A stretch of DNA of 64,000 bases. It comes from Saccharospirillum sp965652395 (GTDB lineage: Bacteria; Pseudomonadota; Gammaproteobacteria; Pseudomonadales; Natronospirillaceae). Below, piece after piece: positions 42,645 through 51,346 of this stretch; position 1 is the first letter of the stretch; every line of letters starts with the position of its first letter. The notes under the pieces are model-generated. The model made no database searches. It was not told the DNA's origin and saw nothing but the letters and a program-made list of their open reading frames with translations. Location of the stretch: contig CBFGUW010000015.1 of the NCBI GenBank assembly GCA_965652395.1, positions 1 to 64,000 on the forward strand, in the 5' to 3' direction. Made by a program: the position numbers and the translations under genes.

Positions 42645-43154
42645 ATGCGCATTGCGTTAATGTGGGCCATGGCCCAAAACCGTTTGATCGGCCGCGATAA
42701 CAAGCTGCCCTGGTACCTGCCGAACGACCTGAAATATTTTAAAAGAGTGACCACGGGAAAGCCGGTGATCATGGGGCGCAAGACCTATGAAAGCATTGGC
42801 AAACCGCTGCCGAACCGGACCAATATCATTGTCACGAGAGACACCGCATTCGAGGCTCCAGGCACCAAAGTAGTGCATTCATTGGATGCCGCCATTGAGT
42901 TGGCCGAGATGGAAGCGGAGATTTCCGGTGTGGAAGAGGTGGTGGTGATGGGCGGTGGTGAAATCTACGCTCAGGCCCTGCCTCGGGCCGACCGGCTTTA
43001 TGTGACGCTTGTACATGCCGAAGTCGAAGGCGATGCGTATTTTCCAGAGATCGATCTGACGGCCTACCAGGAAGTGGCGCGGGAGGATTTCCCGGCGGAA
43101 GGCCCCAACCCCTACGATTATTCTTTTGTCGTTTACGATCGCCCGGTGCAGTAA
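42645..43154 (+). CDS. folA: dihydrofolate reductase
   Basis: The 169-aa protein starts MRIALMWAMAQNRLIGRDNK, then LPWYLPNDLKYFKRVTTGKP (with the substrate-binding aspartate) and VIMGRKTYESIGKPLPNR. Later blocks VVVMGGGEIYAQALPRADRL and VEGDAYFPEID complete the DHFR pattern. It reduces dihydrofolate with NADPH and is the trimethoprim target. Length and motifs are normal. Confidence 0.96.
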   Translation: MRIALMWAMAQNRLIGRDNKLPWYLPNDLKYFKRVTTGKPVIMGRKTYESIGKPLPNRTNIIVTRDTAFEAPGTKVVHSLDAAIELAEMEAEISGVEEVVVMGGGEIYAQALPRADRLYVTLVHAEVEGDAYFPEIDLTAYQEVAREDFPAEGPNPYDYSFVVYDRPVQ

Positions 43155-43207
43155 GGTAAAGGGGCCAATTCAGGCTTTACCCATTACCCGCAAGGAGGAA
43201 CTCCACC

Positions 43208-43585
43208 ATGGCTATTAGTCCCAACCCTGTCGTCTGGTTCGAAATTCCCGTCTCCGATATGGACCGGGCCGTTGCGTTCTACGAAGCTGTGTTTGAAACC
43301 ACTCTGGTTCGACAGGAGATGGGTCCGTTGAACATGGCCTGGTTTCCTTCGGAGCCGGGCAAAATCGGGTCGAGTGGCACTTTATTGAAAGCGGAATCCT
43401 ACGTGCCTTCGCATCAGGGCACCCTGGTCTACCTCAGTGTGGATGATATCGAGGCCACCTTGGGGCGGGTAGCGGAAAGCGGCGGTAAAATCCTGAACCC
43501 GAAAATGGCCATTGGTGAGTTTGGATTCGTGGGGCACTTCGAAGACAGCGAGGGCAACCGGGTTGCCCTGCACAGTGAATCCTGA
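43208..43585 (+). CDS. VOC-family protein
   Basis: The 125-aa protein has two beta-alpha-beta-beta units: NPVVWFEIPVSDMDRAVAFYE at the start and GEFGFVGHFEDSEGNRVALH at the end. It belongs to the glyoxalase-like VOC group close to COG3324 proteins; substrate unknown. An AAGGAGG ribosome site precedes the ATG, so it is well translated. Repeat R4 begins 11 bases after its stop. Confidence 0.85.
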   Translation: MAISPNPVVWFEIPVSDMDRAVAFYEAVFETTLVRQEMGPLNMAWFPSEPGKIGSSGTLLKAESYVPSHQGTLVYLSVDDIEATLGRVAESGGKILNPKMAIGEFGFVGHFEDSEGNRVALHSES

Positions 43586-43595
43586 TTTTTATTTT

Positions 43596-43783
43596 ACTCA
43601 AGTTTTGGGGTTCGCTGGCAGGGACGAGCACCGGATGCCTGGTTGCCTTATCAAGGGTGGTTCGCAGCATGGATGCTGCGATCCAGGCCCCATGGACGGG
43701 TTTATGCCGACCCTTGATAAGGCAACCAGGTAGCCGGTGCGTACTCTTGGCATCATTTTTTAAGTGAACCCCGAAACTTGAGT
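43596..43783. repeat. structured palindromic repeat, copy R4
   Basis: This copy has exactly the same 188-base length and nesting as R2. Outer arms 43596-43616 / 43763-43783 (ACTCAAGTTTTGGGG) and inner arms 43631-43658 / 43710-43737 differ from R2 at several positions that change in pairs. The core is in reverse orientation. It lies between the VOC gene and the efflux pump gene, which converge on it. Confidence 0.9.
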
Positions 43784-43787
43784 TGTT

Positions 43788-45002
43788 TTACTCATCTACA
43801 TAGGTGGCCAGCCCCTTCCTAACACAGGCGACGGCCAGGCTACCAAACAGCACGAATGCCACCAATAGCGGCACCAGGGTTGCGTTGTAGAACTGCCCGA
43901 CCAACAGAGACAGCGGCACCGATACAAAGTTGGTGATCGAGCCGATCAAAGCCGCACCCAGCCCCGCCACCTGCCCCAGCGGCTGCATCGCCATGGCGTT
44001 GATGTTGCCGAACAGCAATCCCAAACAGAAAAAACCCACCGATGCGAGCCCCATGAATTGCCAGAAACCGGGGACTCCCTGTTGAAAAAGCGCCAACACC
44101 AGCAGAATTCCGAAAGCGGTGATCATGCCCGCCAGGGCAGCATAGCTGATGCGTTTTGTGCCGAAGCGCATAACCAGACGGCTGTTGGTAAAGGACGCGA
44201 AGCCGATTGCGAGTGCGAGTAGGGCGAAGTAGAGGGCGAAACGGTCCCCGACTTTATAAACATCCTGAAATATCGCCTGGGAGGAGCTGAGGTAGGTGAG
44301 AAATCCACCAAAAATAAAACCGGCGGCAAGGGTGAACCACATGGCGGTCGGAGTGGTGAGGACGACTTGGGTGGAGGCCCAAAGGCGTGTCCAGGAGAAG
44401 GCGTGCCGGTTGTCGCGGTTCAGGGTTTCGGGTTGTCTGATGCCGAACCAGAGGGCGACGACCAGGGCGAGGCCGATGAAGACGCCGAAGATGGTGGGCC
44501 ATTCGGAGAGGTAAAGAATGCCTTGGCCGAGTGCGGGGGCGAGCATGGGAACAAGAATGAAGACCATCATGATGAAGGACATGACTTGTGCCATGGCGCG
44601 GCCGATGTATTGGTCGCGGATGAGGGCGACGGAGACGATGCGGGGGCCGGAGACGCCGAAGCCTTGAATGAGTCGACCGATCAGCATGGTGGTGAGGCTT
44701 TGGGCGTTCATGGAGATGAGGGAGCCGATGATGAAGATGAGGAGCCCTGACATGATGGCGGGTTTGCGGCCGATGCTGTCGGAGAGTGGGCCGTAAAACA
44801 GTTGGCCGAAACCCATGCCTAGAATTAAAAAGGAGATGATCATTTGGGTTTTGGCGAGTTCGCTGATGTTCAGGTCGGCGGCGATTTGTGGCAGGGCGGG
44901 GAGCATGGCGTCGATGCTGAGGGCGAGCAGTGAGGTCATCAGGGCCATTAGGGTGACGAATTCGGGGAGGCGGAGGCTTCTGGGTGGTGCAGTGGTATGC
45001 AT
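43788..45002 (-). CDS. Bcr/CflA-type MFS drug efflux transporter
   Basis: The 404-aa protein has 12 predicted membrane helices and the Bcr/CflA opening LPEFVTLMALMTSLLALSID, AMLPALPQIAADL, and the MFS motif GQLFYGPLSDSIGRKPAIM. It exports small drugs with protons. ATG 45002 is preferred; a GTG at 45050 would add 16 residues. Transcription may enter from the cox operon upstream, though hairpin R5 lies between. Confidence 0.88.
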   Translation of the reverse strand: MHTTAPPRSLRLPEFVTLMALMTSLLALSIDAMLPALPQIAADLNISELAKTQMIISFLILGMGFGQLFYGPLSDSIGRKPAIMSGLLIFIIGSLISMNAQSLTTMLIGRLIQGFGVSGPRIVSVALIRDQYIGRAMAQVMSFIMMVFILVPMLAPALGQGILYLSEWPTIFGVFIGLALVVALWFGIRQPETLNRDNRHAFSWTRLWASTQVVLTTPTAMWFTLAAGFIFGGFLTYLSSSQAIFQDVYKVGDRFALYFALLALAIGFASFTNSRLVMRFGTKRISYAALAGMITAFGILLVLALFQQGVPGFWQFMGLASVGFFCLGLLFGNINAMAMQPLGQVAGLGAALIGSITNFVSVPLSLLVGQFYNATLVPLLVAFVLFGSLAVACVRKGLATYVDE

Positions 45003-45069
45003 TCGGGAGTCCAATCGGCGGTCGTTGGGCGAAGCGGGCGAGTTTAACACAGTGGTTTTGGTTGGGACC

Positions 45070-45113
45070 GCCGGGTAGGGGTAGAACTATTTGGAGTTCT
45101 ACCCCTACCCGGC
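45070..45113. repeat. core-less relative of the palindromic repeat, R5
   Basis: GCCGGGTAGGGGTAGAACT and its perfect complement (19 bases each; 45070-45088 / 45095-45113) form a hairpin with a 6-base loop. The stem resembles the arms of R1 (GGGTAGAGCT) and is followed by CCGTGCC, compare CTGTGCC after R1. The core is missing. It lies after coxD and could work as a terminator, but has no U-run. Confidence 0.65.
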
Positions 45114-45143
45114 TCCGTGCCACCGTTGGAATAATGCCAATGT

Positions 45144-45404
45144 TTAACGTGTTATGACGTCGAGTAGGGTTAATAAAAAGAGAAAAAACAACCAAAAAAC
45201 TCCCCCGGCGGCGAACAGCCTTAACATTCCATCCGCTTCTTTCAGCCGCATAAAAAATACCCCAATTAACACAGCCATGAGAGTAGCGAAGCTCAAATGA
45301 ACCGCTGTTTTTATATACGAAATAGGAAGGGTCACAGCGGCGATATTCAGTGCCAGCAAAATCAAAAGTAATAGCCAGACGAGCAAGGGTGTGCGAATAC
45401 TCAT
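45144..45404 (-). CDS. coxD: cytochrome c oxidase subunit IV
   Basis: The 86-aa protein has three hydrophobic segments (LLVWLLLLILLALNIAAVTL, then AVHLSFATLMAVLIGVFFM, then LFAAGGVFWLFFLFLLTLLD), the CoxD/caa3 subunit IV pattern. The start lies 1 base after the coxC stop. It is the last gene of the ACIII-caa3 operon. The upstream extension of the frame to 45455 overlaps coxC and is not needed. Confidence 0.85.
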   Translation of the reverse strand: MSIRTPLLVWLLLLILLALNIAAVTLPISYIKTAVHLSFATLMAVLIGVFFMRLKEADGMLRLFAAGGVFWLFFLFLLTLLDVITR

Positions 45405-45405
45405 G

Positions 45406-46053
45406 TCAGCCTCGTAATAGATAAAGCGTTGTGAATACGAAGATCCAGACCACATCGACGAAGGCCCAGTAGAGTCCGGCCACTCTCAGTTGACGTTCCA
45501 GGTTGGGGGAAGTGGATTGCCGGGCGATTCGTATCAGGAAGTAACCGAGGATAAACAGGCCGATCAACATGTGGGCGGCGTGGAGGCCGGTCATGATGAA
45601 GTAGAGGTTGAAAAACAGTTCGGCGATGTCGGGTTGTTGGCCTGGGAAATGGAAGGGTAGGTCGAGTATGGGCATTAGGTTGTGGTGAAATTCTTTTTGC
45701 CATTCGTGGCCTTTGATGCCGAGAAAAACAAGGCCGAGAAGGATGGTGAGTGTCAGGAAAATCAGTGTCGGGCGGCTGTGTTTTAAGCGGGCGCCCTGCT
45801 CGGCCAATACCATAGTGAAGCCTCTGGTAAGGAGGATGGCGGTGTTGATGCTGGCGAGTTTGAGGTCGAGGTGGGTGGCGGCTTGGGCGAAGACGTCGGT
45901 ATGTTGCACGCGCAGTAGGGTGAAGGCGCTGAACAGGCCGCCGAAGAGCAGCAGTTCGGTGGCGAGGAAGAGCCAGATGCCGATGAGTCCGGCGCGAGTT
46001 TGCTGTTCGATGTCGTCGAAGTGTTCGGCGGGTGAGGCGTTATTTGTAGGCAT
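45406..46053 (-). CDS. coxC: cytochrome c oxidase subunit III
   Basis: The 215-aa protein has about five membrane helices with GIWLFLATELLLFGGLFSAF near the start and YFIMTGLHAAHMLIGLFIL plus WAFVDVVWIFVFTTLYLL at the end, the CoxC core. It stabilises subunit I and its proton uptake. It overlaps coxA by 14 bases. Confidence 0.93.
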   Translation of the reverse strand: MPTNNASPAEHFDDIEQQTRAGLIGIWLFLATELLLFGGLFSAFTLLRVQHTDVFAQAATHLDLKLASINTAILLTRGFTMVLAEQGARLKHSRPTLIFLTLTILLGLVFLGIKGHEWQKEFHHNLMPILDLPFHFPGQQPDIAELFFNLYFIMTGLHAAHMLIGLFILGYFLIRIARQSTSPNLERQLRVAGLYWAFVDVVWIFVFTTLYLLRG

Positions 46054-47626
46054 AGGGGCTGTCCTCTACCGGCGGTGGTTCGGTGAAGTTGTGAACCGGA
46101 GGCGGTGAGCTGGTTTTCCATTCGAGGCCTTTGGCGTGCCAGGGGTTGGCTTGGGCCATGGGGCCGAAACGCACTGACCAGAAGAGGTAGACGAGCGGTA
46201 GCAGGTAGCCGATGGCGAGTACTCCGGCGCCGAGTGAGGAGAGTACGTGCAGTACCTGGAAGGCGTCTGGATAGTCGTGGTAGCGGCGCGGCATACCGGC
46301 GTAACCGAGTAGAAATTGTGGATAGAAGGTGAGGTTGAAGCCGATGAATAAGGCGAGTGCGGCGATGCGGGCCCAGAGTTCGGAGTAGAGTCGGCCGGTG
46401 AGCTTGGGCCACCAGAAGTGCAGGCCGCCGAGGTAGGCGGTGACGGCACCACCGACCATGATGTAGTGGAAGTGGGCGGTGATGAAATAGGTGTCGTGGA
46501 GGTGTACATCGAGGGCGAGTGCGGCGAGAAAGATGCCGGTTAAGCCGCCTATGGTGAACAAACCGAGAAACGAGAGTGCGTAGATCATCGGCGCGGTGAA
46601 TTGAATGCGGCCGCGAAATAGTGTGGCGGTCCAGTTCAGGGTTTTAATCGCGGAGGGAATGGCGACGAGAAAGGTGAAAAACGAAAACATGAGTCCGGCG
46701 TAAATGCTTTGACCGGAGACGAACATATGATGCCCCCAGACCACGAAACCGAACAGGGCGATGGCCATGATGGCGATGACCATGCCGACATAACCGAAGA
46801 TGGGATTACGCGAAAAACAGGTGACGATTTCGGAGACCACGCCCATGGCGGGAAGGACCATGATGTACACCGCCGGGTGTGAATAAAACCAAAACAGGTG
46901 CTGGAACAATAAGGGGTCGCCGCCGAGATTGGGATCGAAGATGCCGATGCCCAGGCCGCGCTCCAAACCAATTAACAGCAAGGTCACCGACAGCACCGGG
47001 GTGGCAAGAATCAGGATCAGGCTGGTGGCGTAGTTGGCCCAAACAAAGAGTGGCAGGCGGAACCAATTGAGGCCACGCACCCGCATGGTGTGAGTGGTGA
47101 CGACAAAGTTCAGGCCGGTGAGAATCGAGGAGAAACCGACAATGAAGACGCCGGTGGCGGCGGCCATTACGGCGGAGTTGGAGAATAGACTGGAATAGGG
47201 GGTGTAGAAGGTCCAGCCGGTGTCGACGCCACCGGCGATCACGGCGGCCATGGTGAACAGGCCACCGATGGTATAGATGTACCACGACAATAAGTTGAGT
47301 TTTGGAAAGGCAAGGTCGCGTGCGCCGACCATCAAGGGCATCAGGAAATTCCCCAGGGTGGCGGGTATGGAGGGGATCAGAAAAAACCACACCATGACGA
47401 TGCCGTGCAACGAGAACATTTCGTTGTAGGTTTCCGAACTGAGCATGTCCCCGGCCGGGGTAATCAATTCCAAACGAATCAACAGCGCCGCGAAGCCGCC
47501 CAGAAAAAAGAAGCCGGTAATGGAGACGGCATACAACCAGCTGATGCGTTTGTGGTCGGTGGTAAGCAGCCAGGAACGAATGTTCCAGCTACCGCTCAAA
47601 TAATGTTCGGGTTCGGTGGTGGTCAT
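46040..47626 (-). CDS. coxA: cytochrome c oxidase subunit I (A2-type)
   Basis: The 528-aa protein has 12 membrane helices and all haem/CuB ligands: LHGIVMVWFFLIPSIPA, HLFWFYSHPAVYIMVLPAMG, VWGHHMFVSG and HDTYFITAHFHYIMVGG. The helix VI motif is YSHPAVY rather than GHPEVY, so the usual glutamate is replaced by the Tyr-Ser pair of A2-type oxidases. It reduces oxygen to water and pumps protons. It overlaps both neighbours (ATGA with coxB, 14 bases with coxC). Confidence 0.95.
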   Translation of the reverse strand: MTTTEPEHYLSGSWNIRSWLLTTDHKRISWLYAVSITGFFFLGGFAALLIRLELITPAGDMLSSETYNEMFSLHGIVMVWFFLIPSIPATLGNFLMPLMVGARDLAFPKLNLLSWYIYTIGGLFTMAAVIAGGVDTGWTFYTPYSSLFSNSAVMAAATGVFIVGFSSILTGLNFVVTTHTMRVRGLNWFRLPLFVWANYATSLILILATPVLSVTLLLIGLERGLGIGIFDPNLGGDPLLFQHLFWFYSHPAVYIMVLPAMGVVSEIVTCFSRNPIFGYVGMVIAIMAIALFGFVVWGHHMFVSGQSIYAGLMFSFFTFLVAIPSAIKTLNWTATLFRGRIQFTAPMIYALSFLGLFTIGGLTGIFLAALALDVHLHDTYFITAHFHYIMVGGAVTAYLGGLHFWWPKLTGRLYSELWARIAALALFIGFNLTFYPQFLLGYAGMPRRYHDYPDAFQVLHVLSSLGAGVLAIGYLLPLVYLFWSVRFGPMAQANPWHAKGLEWKTSSPPPVHNFTEPPPVEDSPYAYK

Positions 47627-48615
47627 GGGACCTCTCCGATGGACGATGAATCTTCTGGTTGGGCTGAGAGTGACGACAGATAGGCAATGATGTTCAGTAT
47701 TTCGCTTTCACTCAGTTGGCCGCTGAAGCTCGGCATGATGGGCGCGTACCCGGCGACCACCTGGCGCTGCGGCGTTAAGATCGACCGACGCAGATACTCT
47801 TCATCGGCCGTGACCCGGTTGCCGTTTTGCAATAGGACGGTGCGGCCGACGATGCCGGCCAAATTGGGCGCCGGTGCGCCGTCCCCGCTTTGGTGGCAGT
47901 CGGCACAGCCATGGCGGTCGAACAGTTGCTCCCCGGCCGCCACCGGGTCAGTGCCCTGGGTGCCTTCGAGCCAATGTTGGTAGTCGGTGGGTGTCATGAC
48001 CACAACCTTGCCGCGCATCCGGGAATGATCCAAACCGCAGAATTCCGCACAGAACAAACGATATTCGCCGGTCCTGGTCGCTTTGAAACTCACTTCGTTG
48101 TAGCGGCCCGGCACGGCGTCTTTTTTCAGGCGCAGCGCGGGCAGTGAAAAGCTGTGAATCACATCCTGGGAGGTCAGGCGCAGTTGAATGGTTTCGTTGA
48201 CCGGTACATGAAGGGTGTTGATCTCGCGGGTGCCGTCGGGATGCTGGGCTTTCCACATCCATTGTTTACCGATGACGTTGATGACCAGCGCATCGCGTTC
48301 GGCGGTGTGCAGTTCCAGGTAGAGCCGCCCGGCCCAGACGAACAACAGCAGAAATACCAGGCCCAGCGATGCGGCGAAGCCGATTTCAAGATAGTGGCCA
48401 CCTCGTTTCGACGGCGTTGGCCCGCGCCCGCCCGACCGGCCCCGGCGATAGCGAAAGCCGAACACCAGCACCAGTCCGATCACCGTTAATGTCAGTACCG
48501 AGGAGAGCGCCAGCAGCACAAAATAGAGCTGGTCGACCTCCCCGGCGTAATCGGAGACAGCGTCGGGAATCAGTTGCAAACCGCGATCCGGATCGGCCAG
48601 GGGGCGTTGAGTCAT
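47623..48615 (-). CDS. coxB: cytochrome c oxidase subunit II with fused cytochrome c (caa3 type)
   Basis: The 330-aa protein has two N-terminal membrane helices, a cupredoxin domain with the CuA site FCAEFCGLDHSRM, and a C-terminal cytochrome c domain with GCADCHQSGDGAPAPNLAGI and methionine region IMPSFSGQLSE. The covalent haem domain defines a caa3 oxidase. ATG 48615 overlaps the SCO stop (ATGA); the open frame runs much further upstream in another gene. Confidence 0.94.
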   Translation of the reverse strand: MTQRPLADPDRGLQLIPDAVSDYAGEVDQLYFVLLALSSVLTLTVIGLVLVFGFRYRRGRSGGRGPTPSKRGGHYLEIGFAASLGLVFLLLFVWAGRLYLELHTAERDALVINVIGKQWMWKAQHPDGTREINTLHVPVNETIQLRLTSQDVIHSFSLPALRLKKDAVPGRYNEVSFKATRTGEYRLFCAEFCGLDHSRMRGKVVVMTPTDYQHWLEGTQGTDPVAAGEQLFDRHGCADCHQSGDGAPAPNLAGIVGRTVLLQNGNRVTADEEYLRRSILTPQRQVVAGYAPIMPSFSGQLSESEILNIIAYLSSLSAQPEDSSSIGEVP

Positions 48616-49391
48616 GTGCGCCTCCTTTTGAGTCGGACAAAGCAGGCACCCACGAGGACGAGGAACAGCGAGCCCACCCATTGCAACAGGCGGGTGACGG
48701 CGAGGCTGTATTGGCCGGTTTCGGGGTTGAATCGGTAGCAGCGCAGCAGCGCTTGGTCGACCGGGTTGCCCAGCCTGCCCTGCCCCGCTTCCAACAAGGC
48801 GAGTTTGAGGTCCGTGGGTTCCGGTCGCACGCCGAGCAGGTAGTGGCTGATGCGGCCCCCGGGCGAGGCGACCACGAGGCCCGCCGGGTGGGCATAACGG
48901 TCCCGTTCGGCGTCGTAGCGGTAGCCGAAACCGACCCTGTCGGTCAGTGCCTGAATGGCGTCCGGTGTTCCGGTCAGGAAATGCCATTTGTGGGTGGCGG
49001 GTCCCTGCTGTTGCTCGAGCCGCGTGCGAATCCGCCGGGCGTCGGCGGGTGTCTCCTGAGGGTCGATGCTGATCACGGCGACGCGATACTCGGAAGGTGC
49101 CAGAGATATTCGCCCACTGGCGCGAGCCAGTTGGTCGAGCACAAGCGGACAAAGATTCGGGCAGTCGAACCAGGAAAAGACCAGCACCAGCGGCCGGTCC
49201 GACGCGAGCGCGGACAATGGCTGCACCACACCGTCGGCGGTTTGAAACTGAAGCCTCTCCGGCAGTTGGGCGCCGATGCGCTGGTCGAACCTGACGGCGG
49301 CCAGAACCTCCTCTTGACGCTGGGCGCTCAGAGCGGGGAGTGACACCCCCACCAGACCGACCATCAGACCGACCATCATCAGTCGATTCAT
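48612..49391 (-). CDS. SCO1/SenC-family copper chaperone with C-terminal membrane helix
   Basis: The 259-aa protein has a signal peptide (GLVGVSLPALSA), a thioredoxin-like domain with the copper/redox motif FDCPNLCPLVLDQL, and the distal histidine in AHPAGLVV. A C-terminal helix (LLQWVGSLFLVLVGACFV) with a basic tail holds it in the membrane. It delivers copper to the CuA site of CoxB, the next gene. Start 49391 overlaps the stop of the small membrane protein gene. Confidence 0.9.
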   Translation of the reverse strand: MNRLMMVGLMVGLVGVSLPALSAQRQEEVLAAVRFDQRIGAQLPERLQFQTADGVVQPLSALASDRPLVLVFSWFDCPNLCPLVLDQLARASGRISLAPSEYRVAVISIDPQETPADARRIRTRLEQQQGPATHKWHFLTGTPDAIQALTDRVGFGYRYDAERDRYAHPAGLVVASPGGRISHYLLGVRPEPTDLKLALLEAGQGRLGNPVDQALLRCYRFNPETGQYSLAVTRLLQWVGSLFLVLVGACFVRLKRRRT

Positions 49392-49783
49392 GGTGAATCC
49401 TCCCCGGCGTGCGCCTCGTCGCCGCTGTGTCGATGAGGTGCCGATTCCAAGCCGCGTTCCGCCAGCAGCGTCATGGCGCGTTCGATCGGCAGGTGAACGA
49501 TACCCTCTTCCCGATTGACCCAGCCGAGGCTGTTCAGCCGTTCCTGTTGCTGCCGGTGCAGGGCTTCGAAGTCCGCGATCGGATGCACCTGCAATTCCGG
49601 TGCGGGACCGGTGGGGTATGCTTGCGGTTCGAACACCGCCGGCCCGGTTTCGGGCGTCAGAAAAAGCAACACCCACCACAACACCAGGCAGATCACCGGC
49701 ACGCCGATCACGCTGGCGAGCAGTAGCATCAGCAGTGGGCGGCCTTGGGTCAGGTCCGCTTCATGGGCGGAGGGTTCAGCCAT
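49388..49783 (-). CDS. small single-helix membrane protein of the ACIII-caa3 operon
   Basis: The 131-aa protein has one membrane helix (LLMLLLASVIGVPVICLVLWWVLLFL) near the N-terminus and a soluble domain (DFEALHRQQQERLNSLGWVN, then VHLPIERAMTLLAERGL) ending in a histidine/aspartate tail. Proteins of this type occur between actF and SCO genes in other ACIII clusters; the function is unknown, perhaps assembly. It overlaps actF by 8 bases and the SCO gene by 4. Confidence 0.75.
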   Translation of the reverse strand: MAEPSAHEADLTQGRPLLMLLLASVIGVPVICLVLWWVLLFLTPETGPAVFEPQAYPTGPAPELQVHPIADFEALHRQQQERLNSLGWVNREEGIVHLPIERAMTLLAERGLESAPHRHSGDEAHAGEDSP

Positions 49784-50813
49784 GATCCGACTCCTTTTGT
49801 TGCAGACGGTTGGTGCGGGCCAGGTTCCAGGCGGTCAGACCGAAACCCAACAGCAGGGCCGGTGTCAGCCAAAAAAGATGTCCATCGAGTGCGCCAAAGG
49901 AAGGCACCAGCAACCAAAGGCTGTGCAGCAGGTGGCCAATCAGACAGAGCGTCGCAGCGACGACCAACCGCCCCGGGTGATGGCCGACACCGCCAAGCAG
50001 AATCAGGAACGGCGCCAGGAAGAACAAACCGAAGGCAAGCCAACTGACCCAGCGCCATCCCGGCGTGCTGCGATGCACATACCAGCCGATCTCGGCCGGG
50101 ATATTGGCGGACCAGATGACGATGTATTGGGAAAACATCAGGAACACCCAGCCAAGCATCAGACTGACCCATAGGTGGGCCAGGTCGCGCCGAATCGGCG
50201 CCGGGGTTCGTCGGCCCATCCATAGCAACGCCACGGCGAAGGTGGCGGTTGTCCACTGGCAAACCAGCATCAATCCGAACACGTCGGTATAGAACTCGGG
50301 TTCGAGCGACATCAGCCAGTCGTAGCCGAAAAAGGTGACGGTCAGAACCCAAAGCAGCAGACCGGGCGCGTAAATGGCGCGCGCCCGGCCGCGCCATACC
50401 CCGAGCAGAAGGGCCAAACCCAGCCAAATCAGCCCGTAAAACAGGGTGCGGCCCACGAAAAAGGGTTTGTTGAGGTAAAAGGTTTTGTGCTGCACCGCTT
50501 TGGGCAGTTCAGCGGGCGGTTGTGTCCAGGGAAAGAGCAGGTCCAAGGCGAACAGTAACGGCAGCAGTGCCAGCAGGCCCACGGGCAGTGTCGCCGCCAG
50601 CGCCCGCCAAAACGGCTGGCTGTGCGCGCCCCATTGCCCGCCGGTCAGGCCGTGGGTCATGAGCACCGCCTGCGCGCCGACGGGAATGGCGAGCAGGATA
50701 ACGGTGGCGACCAACCAGCTTTGTGCCAGCAGCCTGGGGCTGAGGATCAACCCGACCAGGCCAATCAATAGCGTTGCGGCCACGGGAAACAGGAGTGGGG
50801 CCGTGCGTCTCAT
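49776..50813 (-). CDS. actF: alternative complex III membrane subunit ActF
   Basis: The 345-aa protein has about ten membrane helices, with LNKPFFVGRTLFYGLIWLGL and FGYDWLMSLEPEFYTDVFGL as recognisable ActF/quinol:cytochrome c oxidoreductase subunit segments. It is related to ActC/NrfD but lacks its quinone site in known structures. It overlaps actE (ATGA) and the small membrane protein gene. Confidence 0.87.
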   Translation of the reverse strand: MRRTAPLLFPVAATLLIGLVGLILSPRLLAQSWLVATVILLAIPVGAQAVLMTHGLTGGQWGAHSQPFWRALAATLPVGLLALLPLLFALDLLFPWTQPPAELPKAVQHKTFYLNKPFFVGRTLFYGLIWLGLALLLGVWRGRARAIYAPGLLLWVLTVTFFGYDWLMSLEPEFYTDVFGLMLVCQWTTATFAVALLWMGRRTPAPIRRDLAHLWVSLMLGWVFLMFSQYIVIWSANIPAEIGWYVHRSTPGWRWVSWLAFGLFFLAPFLILLGGVGHHPGRLVVAATLCLIGHLLHSLWLLVPSFGALDGHLFWLTPALLLGFGLTAWNLARTNRLQQKESDHG

Positions 50814-51346
50814 GGTTCGACCTCCAGTGCTTCCCGTTCCGCGTCGGTCAGATCGGCAAGCTCGGCCTGTTGCGACAACTGCAGCGCCTTGATGTAAAAC
50901 GCGATGGCCCAGCGGTCCGTCTCGGGCACTCGGGCTTTATAGGAGGACATACGGCCCATGCCATCGCGGATGACCGCATAAAAGTGCGCCGGTGGCAGGC
51001 TGCGCAGCCGGTCGGTGTGGAACGACGGCGGTGCCGGAAAGCCACGCTGCACCACCATGCCATTGGCGTGACCGGTATAGCCGTGGCAGGGAGTGCAGTA
51101 AATCTCATAGCGGGCCTGGCCCCGCTCCAGCAAAGCCCGTGTCAGCGGCATGGGCGGTTGACCGGGTTCCGGCCCCAGCCGATCCCCCCGGGCGACGGTG
51201 CCCGGAATTGGCGGCCGGGCCGATTGATTGTCCGGCCAATCCGGCGCGACCTCGTACGCCTCGAAACGCGGCTGATTACTCATTTCCTGTTCGCAGGCGG
51301 CCAGAAGCAGGCAAACCAGGCAGAGAGCGCCCCAATGCTTGGTCAT
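50810..51346 (-). CDS. actE: alternative complex III monohaem cytochrome c subunit ActE
   Basis: The 178-aa protein is a lipoprotein-like precursor (CLVCLLLAACEQEM, lipobox LLAAC) with one haem site CTPCHGYTGHANGM and a distal methionine in GMGRMSSYKARVPETDRWAI. It carries electrons from the pentahaem ActA out to soluble cytochrome c or directly to CoxB. Overlaps with actD and actF are 4 bases each. Confidence 0.9.
   Translation of the reverse strand: MTKHWGALCLVCLLLAACEQEMSNQPRFEAYEVAPDWPDNQSARPPIPGTVARGDRLGPEPGQPPMPLTRALLERGQARYEIYCTPCHGYTGHANGMVVQRGFPAPPSFHTDRLRSLPPAHFYAVIRDGMGRMSSYKARVPETDRWAIAFYIKALQLSQQAELADLTDAEREALEVEP

Noticed and set aside
44254..45195. 313-aa arginine/histidine-rich minus-strand frame over the efflux pump gene
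   Set aside because: Shadow frame of the GC-rich MFS gene; composition (R, H, P) is typical of a wrong frame.
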